In this document: positions 62,201-64,000 of the stretch, one piece after another
Layout of the letters: each line of letters starts with the position of its first letter
How positions within the stretch are numbered: the stretch's first letter is position 1
Source of the DNA: Bostrychus sinensis
Taxonomy: Eukaryota > Chordata > Actinopteri > Gobiiformes > Eleotridae
Length of the DNA stretch: 64,000 nt
Assembly (NCBI GenBank): GCA_020698575.1
Contig: CM036245.1
Location: 39,395,593-39,459,592 of the forward strand
Direction of reading: 5' to 3'
Made by a program: the position numbers and the translations under genes
The notes under the pieces: generated by a model
Told to the model about the DNA's origin: nothing
Database searches by the model: none
What the model saw: only the letters and a program-made list of their open reading frames with translations

Positions 62201-62463
62201 TCAGTGCTAGGAGACAGTACTGGTTCTCTCTTCTGCATGTAAATTCTTTCTGAAAAGCTTCATCGGGCTGTGAGCGCAGTCCCAGTGTGCTGTGCAGTTG
62301 GGTGTATGTGACTTACCCTCTCAATCTTGTCCAGCCACTCTCTGTTCTGGGCCAGCTCGGCCATGAATGCCTGCTGCTTCAGCCATTTCTTGTGTAGCTT
62401 CTGGGTCTCGTCTCTGCTGTTGTCCCTCGCCATCAGCATCTTCTCACACACCCAGTCGCCCAG
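23455..62463 (-). CDS. sptbn4: Beta-IV spectrin, C-terminal half (19 exons, 5' part outside window)
   Basis: Nineteen exons with GT/AG sites join in consistent phase to 4152 nt: 1383 codons and a TGA stop. Order: about seven to eight spectrin repeats of ~106 residues, ending LTSVEKLKAEQSKLPPTPLL; a long variable region; DRPRARDRPKPRRRPRPKEG; a PH domain starting HHEGFLFRK; and PTTSSTDEG before a lysine-rich tail. The VEKLKAEQ junction, the ERQTSSE/DRQESSE motifs, the PRARDRPKPRRRPRP block and the PTTSSTDEG motif match beta-IV rather than other beta spectrins (established family knowledge). Beta-IV spectrin binds ankyrin-G and anchors sodium and potassium channels at axon initial segments and nodes. 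Mammalian protein is about 2560 aa, so a little over half is here; the actin-binding domain and first repeats lie beyond 64000. Whether this is the a or b teleost copy cannot be told. Confidence 0.95.
23835..23877 (-). CDS. sptbn4: sptbn4 exon, PH domain beta strands
   Basis: A 43-nt exon encoding TKDGSEFLFHAKDE. Its first G completes a Lys codon from the previous exon. The sequence matches the DG-x-EFLFxAKDE stretch of spectrin PH domains. Confidence 0.9.
23970..24002. repeat. Short perfect-stem inverted repeat
   Basis: GGCCCTCTATTA pairs with TAATAGAGGGGCC around an 8-base loop. It is intronic, possibly the end of an old DNA element. Confidence 0.5.
24307..24474 (-). CDS. sptbn4: sptbn4 exon, PH domain core
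   Basis: Encodes RSWVNLYCVLNKGELGFYKD followed by AKNTSTPYNNEPLLSLSHCQ and YKKKKNVFTL. The SW-x-x-LYCVL-x-x-GELGFYKD block is the PH beta1-beta4 sheet. The basic KKKK loop belongs to the inositol-phosphate-binding side in spectrin PH domains. The acceptor is CAGCAG; the second AG is used to keep phase. Confidence 0.93.
24475..26254. other. Part of the 4.8-kb sptbn4 intron within the PH domain
   Basis: It contains a (TA)n run at 24914-24961 and an A/T-rich simple block near 25390-25460 (ACTAAA repeats). No exon is recognised. Confidence 0.4.
24914..24961. repeat. (TA)n microsatellite
   Basis: About 24 TA units with one interruption (TGTA). Confidence 0.9.
26511..27217. mobile_element. Nested 707-bp element with TAAAGG...CCTTTA inverted repeats
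   Basis: Left end TAAAGGGGGGTATACACCAA then GGCGACT; right end AGTCGCCTTGGTGTAT then CTAGGCCTTTA: about 27 bp, imperfect. The interior is GC- and CpG-rich, unlike the host intron, and encodes no recognised transposase. A TAA/TTA target would suit a PIF/Harbinger-type element, but this is only a suggestion. A related right end (CGCCTCGGTGTATCCCGGCCTTTA) is at 32490-32513. Confidence 0.6.
27044..27059. repeat. Run of 16 guanines
   Basis: An uninterrupted G16 inside the nested element. Length is likely to vary and is prone to sequencing error. Confidence 0.9.
27925..28037 (-). ncRNA. 5S rRNA-derived sequence (pseudogene or 5S-derived SINE)
   Basis: On the minus strand GGCCATACCGCCTTGTGGAT is followed by CCGATCCCGTCAGACCTCGG, AAGCTAAGCAGGGTAGGGCC, TGGTCAGTACCTGGATGGGA and GACCGC. 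This is the order of vertebrate 5S rRNA, with the A-box (AAGCTAAGCAGGGT) and C-box (GGATGGGAGACCGC) regions nearly intact. The 3' end departs from 5S (CCAGGAAGCCGGTGTG), so it is not a functional gene. Confidence 0.8.
28722..29284. other. Intron sequence with a possible hAT end
   Basis: At 28722 TAGGGCTGGAAATCACAGGG followed by degenerate ACGATACGATGCAATAC resembles the start of an hAT element; no right end was found. Confidence 0.3.
29285..29541 (-). CDS. sptbn4: sptbn4 exon: basic linker and start of PH domain
   Basis: Encodes ARGEVPRLPNGLPEKSSRPD, then RPRARDRPKPRRRPRPKEGG, SRRSRSAPAQ and HHEGFLFRKLDIESMKKSTN. The arginine/proline-rich run and the SRRSRSAPAQ motif are hallmarks of beta-IV spectrin just before its PH domain. 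Confidence 0.95.
29617..29677 (-). CDS. sptbn4: sptbn4 exon, conserved helix after the variable region
   Basis: A 61-nt exon encoding EKRSTMAEIVEQIQEREAAQ. It corresponds to the KATLADIVEQLQEKEA stretch that follows the last ERQES-type motif in mammalian beta-IV. Phases 2 to 0 fit its neighbours. Confidence 0.92.
29752..30704 (-). CDS. sptbn4: sptbn4 large variable-region exon (953 nt)
   Basis: It begins VEKLKAEQSKLPPTPLLGRK, the end of the last partial spectrin repeat, and continues about 300 residues of disordered sequence rich in S, P, R, E. Near the end are LERQTSSEHE and LDRQESSEQDREQ, two ERQES-type motifs; the mammalian protein has four such copies. A shorter SRTATPGHAEPQ stretch and EVWREQERRRTLE precede them. 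The exon ends CGCTCGTGGGGAGG|GTAAGT. The segment from about residue 20 to 270 is poorly conserved and not recognised. Confidence 0.93.
30789..31556. mobile_element. Non-autonomous hAT element, 768 bp, in sptbn4 intron
   Basis: Ends CAGGGGTCACTAATAGG and AATTGATGACCCCTG, with a perfect 8-bp duplication GTCTATGG (30781-30788 and 31557-31564). The left half is GC-rich (GAACCCGGACCC repeats) and the right half AT-rich; no transposase. Confidence 0.88.
31695..31891 (-). CDS. sptbn4: sptbn4 exon, last spectrin repeat
   Basis: Encodes LEVHQFAQEAVVAEAWLTAQ and then EPLLNSSELGTSVDEVEQLI, HEAFRKAAASWEERFSSLRR and LTS. This is helix A/B of the final repeat, with the conserved AEAWL-x-AQEP motif. The donor is TCC|GTAAGA. 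Confidence 0.95.
31892..32602. other. sptbn4 intron
   Basis: At 32330-32513 the segment ending GACAGCCAATAATCGCCTCG then GTGTATCCCGGCCTTTA resembles the right end of the element at 26511-27217. A G/T-rich run lies at 32537-32565. Nothing else recognised. Confidence 0.35.
32603..32687 (-). CDS. sptbn4: sptbn4 exon, spectrin repeat helix
   Basis: 85 nt encoding IKEKLDKVVSKQHELSEKWD then KHWEVLQQ. Conserved W-D-x-HW motif. It ends in phase 1 (T), joined to TG of the next exon as Leu. Confidence 0.94.
32759..32897 (-). CDS. sptbn4: sptbn4 exon, spectrin repeat
   Basis: Encodes DVSSVEVLMNYHQSLKSEVE then ARRQSILECIEMGKTLLAAR and NPAAEE. DVSSVEVLMNYHQ is an almost invariant beta-spectrin sequence. 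Confidence 0.95.
33118..33362 (-). CDS. sptbn4: sptbn4 exon, spectrin repeat
   Basis: Encodes VRQVQESAAQLRTVYAGEKA, then EHEVMMCWKELLTYCEECRL and LRFFSLVRDQIMWMDSIICQ and IGTGDKPR. The phase-2 end (AG) is completed by A of the next exon. Confidence 0.95.
33768..34250. mobile_element. Short copy of the 26255-28530 transposon family
   Basis: The left end (CAACCCCACTTCAAAAAAAG then GCTGTGTAAAATGTAAAT) matches the 26262 end. The right end, near 34150-34235 (ATTGTGAATAAAAGTTTATG, CATTCTGTTTTTATT), is roughly its inverse. It is an internally deleted derivative, containing an (AATA)n run at 34063-34098. Confidence 0.5.
34063..34098. repeat. (AATA)n microsatellite
   Basis: About nine AATA units. 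Confidence 0.9.
34946..35915. mobile_element. Non-autonomous hAT-like element, copy B (970 bp)
   Basis: TAGGGATGTAACGATTC at the left, GAATCGTTACATCCCTA at the right, and a perfect 8-bp duplication CCAGTTTG (34938-34945 and 35916-35923). It is near-identical in sequence and orientation to 21160-22120. The duplication establishes hAT-type insertion for the family. Confidence 0.9.
36264..36395 (-). CDS. sptbn4: sptbn4 exon, spectrin repeat
   Basis: 132 nt, phase 0 at both ends, encoding VLAQIADKHRRLPEVQARQG then STNTSTLQRLLHSFEQDIQH and LVTQ. Confidence 0.94.
36396..37062. other. sptbn4 intron
   Basis: A short (CA)n run at 36404-36418 and a T-run near 37024; otherwise nothing recognised. Confidence 0.35.
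37063..37244 (-). mobile_element. tRNA-derived SINE fragment
   Basis: The minus strand reads GGCACAGTGGTTAGCACGCT (A-box-like) and AAGGTTTTGGGTTTGATGTC (B-box-like), then GGAGTTTGCATGTTCTCCTC and GTGTAGGTTTTCTCCGG, a widespread fish SINE-type sequence. Confidence 0.6.
37778..38023 (-). CDS. sptbn4: sptbn4 exon, spectrin repeat
   Basis: Encodes VLQEKFTEFASETGNVGQER, then VNQMVDELIDYGHAEAATIA and EWKDGVNEAWADLLELMDTR, then HQLHKFFSDCRE. The EWKD-x-x-NEAWADLLEL motif is typical of beta spectrins. Confidence 0.95.
38195..38399 (-). CDS. sptbn4: sptbn4 exon, spectrin repeat
   Basis: Encodes EHISKRQSQIDRLYVSLKDL, then EERKSRLEQQYWLYQLNREV and DELEQWIAQREVVASSPELG and QDYEHVT. In other beta spectrins the same position reads YWLYQLNREVDELEQWIAE. 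Confidence 0.96.
38640..41215 (+). mobile_element. L2-type LINE relic, split by a ~1.2-kb insertion
   Basis: The plus strand shows RT order with many frameshifts. ILILLDLTAAFDTIDH is near 38890, LENWVGIRETALA and PLKYSVPQGSVLGPLLF near 38960-39090, HFYADDTQIYIPTSS (catalytic box intact) near 39145, and YSRLDYCNSLYVGL then LVQNATARLLTN near 39430-39530. Homology stops near 39625 and resumes near 40830 with KALRQGALLVVPRTQRTKEG and SLWNSLPM. It ends in an AATAAAGATTATTATTATT tail near 41200, as L2-type LINEs do. The 39630-40830 segment is an unrecognised insertion. Confidence 0.75.
39630..40830. other. Unrecognised insertion inside the L2-type LINE
   Basis: It separates the RT/thumb part from the 3' end of the LINE. 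It has no recognised ORF, and I could not define terminal repeats or a target duplication. Confidence 0.4.
41702..41832 (-). CDS. sptbn4: sptbn4 exon, spectrin repeat
   Basis: Encodes DEPSTLQLLKKHLVLEQTIE then DYAETVGLLSQQCRQLLEMG and HPD plus a split Cys codon (TG|T). LLEMGHPD is conserved across beta spectrins. Confidence 0.95.
41914..42192 (-). CDS. sptbn4: sptbn4 exon, spectrin repeat
   Basis: 279 nt encoding TLQRELEGHRSRVEDVLERA, then QLTQLWNLLWAETERRQLVL and AQQYYFDTAEVEAWLSEQEL and HMMNEEKGK. The AQQYYFD-x-AE-x-EAWLSEQEL motif is typical of the family. Confidence 0.96.
42268..42357 (-). CDS. sptbn4: sptbn4 exon, spectrin repeat
   Basis: 90 nt, phase 0 at both ends, encoding LWVQERLPLAMSQEHGSSLQ then AVQQLMKKNQ. 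WVQERLPLA is conserved in beta spectrins. Confidence 0.96.
42358..42957. other. sptbn4 intron
   Basis: Nothing recognised. Confidence 0.35.
42971..44325 (-). mobile_element. 5'-truncated RTE-type LINE with 13-bp target duplication
   Basis: Flanked by a perfect 13-bp duplication TCAATGTAAATAC (42958-42970 and 44326-44338). The minus strand encodes reverse-transcriptase pieces in three frames: EQCGFRPGRGTVDQLYTLYW and CFVDLEKAFDHP; then GLRQGCPLSPVLFIIFMDRI and SLLFAADVVLVAS; then RSQLRWLGHLFRMPPGRLPG. The 3' end at 42971 is a (GGAT)n microsatellite tail, as in RTE-type elements. The catalytic FADD box reads FAAD and frames are broken, so it is inactive. Clade assignment is from remembered motifs. 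Confidence 0.85.
44339..45388. other. sptbn4 intron
   Basis: AT-rich; nothing recognised. Confidence 0.35.
45391..46999 (+). mobile_element. Tc1-family transposon with complete ends, 1609 bp
   Basis: The left end, CAGTGGAGCAAAAAAGTATT then TAGTCAGCCACCGATTGTGC, matches the inverted right end, CAGTGGGGCAAAAAAGTATT then TAGTCAGCCACCGATTGTGC. Inverted similarity runs on for well over 150 bases, through the GAGGTATACCTATGATGAAA and CAGACAATGTGATTTTTCTG region. A TA lies on each side (45389-45390 and 47000-47001), the standard Tc1 target. The transposase gene inside is broken in two places. Confidence 0.93.
45760..46787 (+). pseudogene. Tc1-family transposase, two disabling mutations
   Basis: The N-terminal part (45760-46020) starts MAKTKELSKDTRNKIVDLHQ and has the helix-turn-helix DNA-binding region (SAIGKQLGVKKSTVGAIIRK) and GAPRKISPRG. 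Near 46014 a one-base deletion in a G run shifts the frame into a stop. The original frame continues LVNDLQRAG and meets a TGA near 46110 where a CGA (Arg) codon would fit. The catalytic part is then open to 46787, with WSDETKIELFG, HGGGNIMLWGCFSAKGPG, FQHDNDPKHTARVTKEWL and SPDLNPIENLWRELK, covering the DDE residues. A recently dead copy. Confidence 0.92.
47002..47559. other. sptbn4 intron
   Basis: Nothing recognised. Confidence 0.35.
47560..48470 (-). mobile_element. Old Tc1-type transposase relic
   Basis: The minus strand, in shifting frames, shows IKVMGMFHIVWCQA near 48080, then RPAQSPDFKFVG near 47870, at the spacing of the GxFS...SPDLNPIE region of Tc1 transposases. Many stops and frameshifts; no terminal repeats found. 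Confidence 0.45.
48660..49140 (-). mobile_element. L2-type LINE fragment (region just before reverse transcriptase)
   Basis: The minus strand reads LGACGGYTEHMASGSSSPDS, LNAFYAHSSH, AGPDNIPEHV and LLSQKGHCCCLKPQ. The AGPDNIP motif and the order 'FYA...GPDNIP...' fit the segment upstream of the RT domain of L2/CR1-type fish LINEs. Frames are broken. Confidence 0.55.
49141..49997. other. sptbn4 intron
   Basis: At 49515-49610 GTGCACCAATACTGATAGCA followed by CGATCC resembles the end of a degenerate hAT element. No coding sequence recognised. Confidence 0.3.
49998..50073. repeat. (AT)n microsatellite, ~38 units
   Basis: Uninterrupted AT repeat in an sptbn4 intron. Poly-Ile/Tyr open frames over it are artefacts. 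Confidence 0.95.
50074..50922. other. sptbn4 intron
   Basis: AT-rich; nothing recognised. Confidence 0.35.
50923..51147 (-). CDS. sptbn4: sptbn4 exon, spectrin repeat
   Basis: Encodes CMESQMEQWYAEVGQLQTQA then CTIPEQMHTKGNVDQRQAAV and RRRLLLASKEVHQVGRDLED and EI. The LLASKEVHQ-x-x-RDLEDEI motif is conserved. The donor is ATT|GTGAGT. Confidence 0.95.
51295..51872. mobile_element. Fold-back element with ~230-bp inverted arms
   Basis: It starts TATGGAGGACCAAAACTGAC and ends GGCAGTTTTGGTCTCCCATA. The arms pair over most of their length: AAATCAATCAATAAA, AAATGCTCTCAATGACAAAT, TGTATTTATTTCTA, CTCTTTTATT, and GTCACCAAAATGCAAATGAA plus GGGGGCG. A central loop of about 90 bases lies at 51562-51650. 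GATTTA duplications flank it (51289-51294 and 51873-51878). No coding capacity. Confidence 0.85.
52005..52640. repeat. 31-bp minisatellite, ~20 copies
   Basis: Two unit types alternate: GAGCTAAAGTAAATGTATCT + GATTGGACAGT, and GAGCTAAAGTAAATGAATAT + TATAGGACAGT (or GAAGTAA). Blocks of the two types repeat as a higher-order pattern in the left half, and the right half is more diverged (GAGCTATAGT, CGGACAGC). Confidence 0.88.
52641..53161. other. sptbn4 intron
   Basis: Nothing recognised. Confidence 0.35.
53162..53266. repeat. (TAC)n trinucleotide microsatellite
   Basis: About 35 TAC/TTC/TGC triplets, mostly TAC. Confidence 0.9.
53267..53994. other. sptbn4 intron
   Basis: At 53540-53635 GATGCATCGATGAATTGATG then AATCACAATCAAATCAAATC and GTCTCCCACCCCTAA resembles the right end of an old hAT-type element. 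Otherwise nothing. Confidence 0.3.
53995..54258 (-). CDS. sptbn4: sptbn4 exon, spectrin repeat
   Basis: Encodes EGEQLIQEKPELSAVVRRKL, then IRECWQELESTTQARARQLF, EANKAELLVQSYESLDQRLG and LTSVNKQLKKLQ. EGEQLI-x-EKPEL and LF-x-ANKAEL are conserved beta-spectrin motifs. Confidence 0.96.
54259..56704. other. sptbn4 intron with degenerate hAT ends
   Basis: TAGGGCTGGGTACCGTTAAA at 54855, CAGGGGTCTGCAACCTTTGG at 55850 and CAGGGGTTTGCAAACTCTGG at 56112 look like starts of hAT elements; matching right ends with duplications were not found. An A-run lies at 56606-56624. No exon recognised. Confidence 0.35.
56705..57094 (-). mobile_element. Tc1-type transposon relic, 3' part of one end
   Basis: The right end on the minus strand starts TACACTATATTTTCAAAAGT, as in a common fish Tc1 family. 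Then follow GTGTGGGGTTATTTTTCAGG and, near 56790, CATAGAGTCCTGACCTCAAC (SPDLN-like). Frames are broken and no opposite end was found. Confidence 0.45.
57095..59364. other. sptbn4 intron, no recognised feature
   Basis: AT-rich. T/A homopolymer-rich low-complexity sequence lies at 58190-58380. Confidence 0.35.
59365..59784 (+). mobile_element. LINE endonuclease-domain fragment
   Basis: The plus strand reads GVGVQPCACGGEVSCCGACL in one frame, then LLESLGGGLRGFLTAYSVTV and VMGDYNVHISNDRITCRGVT and ERNSLPDLNLSGVLLLSVCT. The GDYN (usually GDFN) motif is the apurinic-type endonuclease signature of non-LTR elements. Flanks beyond the fragment show no RT. Confidence 0.6.
59785..60318. other. sptbn4 intron
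   Basis: A short inverted repeat (CACCCTTGGGTAGGGTCCCA and AGGGTG) lies at 59807-59834; otherwise nothing. Confidence 0.35.
60319..62140 (+). mobile_element. V-SINE-like SINE, split by an hAT insertion
   Basis: Left part 60319-60661: a tRNA-like region (GCACTAGCTCAGTCTGTTGG, then GGCAGTTCAACTC), CTGGGCAGGACATTTCACCC, GGGAGGGGCCGTAGGCG and CCATCAGTCTGTCCC. It continues after the hAT element at 62042 with CCACCACCGAATGTGAGGAG and AATGAATAATG-like AAGGAATAATGC. The same block order occurs in the SINE at 16362-16600. Confidence 0.7.
60662..62041. mobile_element. Non-autonomous hAT element, 1380 bp, inside a SINE
   Basis: TAGGGCTGTAACTAATGATT at the left and CGACTAATCGTGACAGCCCTA at the right form the inverted repeat. 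The 8-bp duplication CTCACCAC is perfect (60654-60661 and 62042-62049). The interior (61130-61790) has a CpG-rich block with CGGGAGGCGA and CGACGTCGCCTCCCG near its two sides, suggesting another element within. No transposase recognised. Confidence 0.9.
62317..62463 (-). CDS. sptbn4: sptbn4 most 5' exon in the window, spectrin repeat
   Basis: 147 nt, phase 0 at both ends, encoding LGDWVCEKMLMARDNSRDET then QKLHKKWLKQQAFMAELAQN and REWLDKIER. It reads directly into EGEQLIQEKPEL of the next exon. The acceptor is TCTCTGAAG|CTG and the donor AGG|GTAAGT. The rest of the gene continues past 64000. Confidence 0.94.
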
Positions 62464-64000
62464 CTTCAGAGAGAACAGAGAGACACTCTTCAGAACAGAA
62501 ACTAGGTTGCAGCAAGATCCACATATAAATCAAGACTTTAGAGCAATATTACTTGACTATTACAACCACAAAGGCTGTGAATTGGGTACAAATAAAGGTA
62601 TGGGAAGTATGAGTATAGGAGAAGCATTTTTTAAAAGGTTTGAGTCTGTGTTAGTATTGGATGCTACTGATCTTCAGGTCTTGGTCCTGGCACTGCATAA
62701 TTCTGTACAGGAAATCTCTGCATGGATCAGCAGCAATTCCAAAAGTCATGGTCTGTGCAAATTACAGCTGTATCATGCAAATGAGAAACCATATATGAAC
62801 ACGAATTATCAATAGAAGTACTATTGACTATTAGCCAAATTACCTTCTCAGTTTTAATAAATTAAATGTGGTTAATGTTTCATTGTGGATACAATATGGA
62901 TTGTGAAATGTGCTAATCATTATTTTCTGTTTTCAAATGTTTTCTGCAGTGTAGCTCAAGCTGAAAGAGAAGAGTCACTTATTTGAGAACACAAATGTCC
63001 AAATTTAGGCCAGGGAGGTCAAGTGTTAAATGTGAAGTGAAAAATGCCATTTTTGTTTAATAAGAAAGACCCTCTCTTAAGTGAGGAGGTGAACTGAGAA
63101 ACAATCTTTCACCAAGTTACAACGCAGTTCCAAACGAAGGAACAGAGTTTAAGGAGAAGAGTTTCACTCTAAGATTCATTGCAAGGGCAATCTTTGCTAT
63201 GGGACCCCAATAGCAGCACAGGCCATTCAGGGCCCAGGGTCCACCACTCCCCCTGAGTCTCTGACCTGGTTAAACCACTCCCCCTGTGGGATATAAGCTC
63301 AGTTCACACACACCAGTCACTTTAGCATGGATAGTCTCTTGGATGATGAACAAGTCCACTGTCCAGAGGTGTTCTTAAACCATTTAGGATATATTACCAT
63401 AACACAATCACCAAAATCCAAATACCAACATACATGAGAAATACATGTTTGTTATTCTTCCTACGTCTGCATATCATATGACACATGTCAACCTGTACGG
63501 TTGGTTATGTGATCAAATGGAGTTAGTCGCTTGTGTAAATTAGTTTAAAGTTCTGTATGTGTAAGTTTAAAGTCTTAACATATGTGATGAGTGTACAGTA
63601 AGAAATGCAAGGTCAGAGAACTCAAAGTATTCAGGAGGCATGAATGTTTGATGAGGCACAGCGGCCACATGTAGCAGCAGCATGGCCACAGAACACTGTC
63701 CTGCTTCATCCACCCACACACTCAGCTCCCCGCACACCACACTGTACCTTACCACCGCTGCTCACATACATACTGTGTCTGCATACAGCCAACCGCACAA
63801 TCCTCCGCACTGACGCCAAGAAATCCAGGTCACATCTTTGCGCAGTGCACTATCATTCTACCTGCACCTGCTCCACCAATGGATGCTAACAGCACATTTA
63901 CCAGCAGCAGTTATGGAAGACTCCATGGCTCTTTGGCAGCTGGAGGCAGCCGCTGGGTTCCACGTCCTTGCTGCTCACATGCCCAAAGACATTTTGATCA
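62464..64000. other. sptbn4 intron to the right edge
   Basis: At 62640-62760 a segment (ATDLQVLVL, EISAWISS on the plus strand) resembles 27300-27420, so it is probably part of the same transposon family. No further spectrin exon is recognised. Confidence 0.4.

Noticed and set aside
63567..63755. Possible further sptbn4 exon
   Set aside because: The translation does not resemble a spectrin repeat and no in-phase splice sites were found.
1..64000. CRISPR arrays, operons, tRNA genes or prophage
   Set aside because: Repeats present are minisatellites and transposon ends without spacer structure; gene architecture is spliced eukaryotic; tRNA-like heads belong to SINEs.

Overview
The window looks like teleost fish chromosomal DNA. 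Exons are short and spliced with GT/AG introns, and fish-typical mobile DNA is dense: hAT miniature elements with perfect 8-bp duplications, Tc1 elements, V-SINE-like SINEs, L2- and RTE-type LINEs, a DIRS-like retroelement and a 5S-derived repeat. All three host genes recognised lie on the minus strand.

Region 1-5.5 kb is repeat debris: a DIRS-like fragment cut by the left edge, a diverged direct repeat, a Tc1-like relic, a SINE, an hAT miniature element and a 42-bp minisatellite. Region 6-17.4 kb holds two related multi-C2H2 zinc-finger genes. Gene 1 (10114 down to 6085) has three coding exons in phase, about 627 aa. Gene 2 (17202 down to 13017) has two secure exons plus one candidate alternative exon, 665 or 715 aa. 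Both pair an N-terminal helical/coiled-coil module with a finger array (14 or 16 good fingers plus one degenerate last finger). LINE and hAT insertions lie between and around them.

Region 17.4-23.4 kb has no recognised gene. It contains a 38-bp minisatellite (20306-20812) and one of two near-identical 0.96-kb hAT-like elements.

From 23455 to 62463, 19 exons on the minus strand form one continuous reading frame of 4152 nt (1383 codons plus stop). This is the C-terminal half of beta-IV spectrin (sptbn4). In order it encodes roughly seven to eight spectrin repeats, the long variable region with motifs like the mammalian ERQES repeats, a conserved arginine/proline-rich segment, a PH domain split over four exons, and a lysine-rich tail. 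The 5' half lies beyond 64000. The introns carry most of the mobile DNA: an RTE-type LINE with a 13-bp duplication, a Tc1 copy with complete ends and a twice-broken transposase, a split L2-type LINE, fold-back elements, a 31-bp minisatellite and a SINE split by an hAT insertion.

Beta-IV spectrin forms part of the submembrane skeleton at axon initial segments and nodes of Ranvier, where it binds ankyrin-G; the zinc-finger proteins are probable DNA-binding regulators. I see no operon-like or defence-like gene cluster. The most unusual items are the nested insertions, the minisatellite that stays open in several frames, an isolated exon-like segment with an R-x3-F-T-D motif, and CTCF-like motifs near the starts of both zinc-finger genes.
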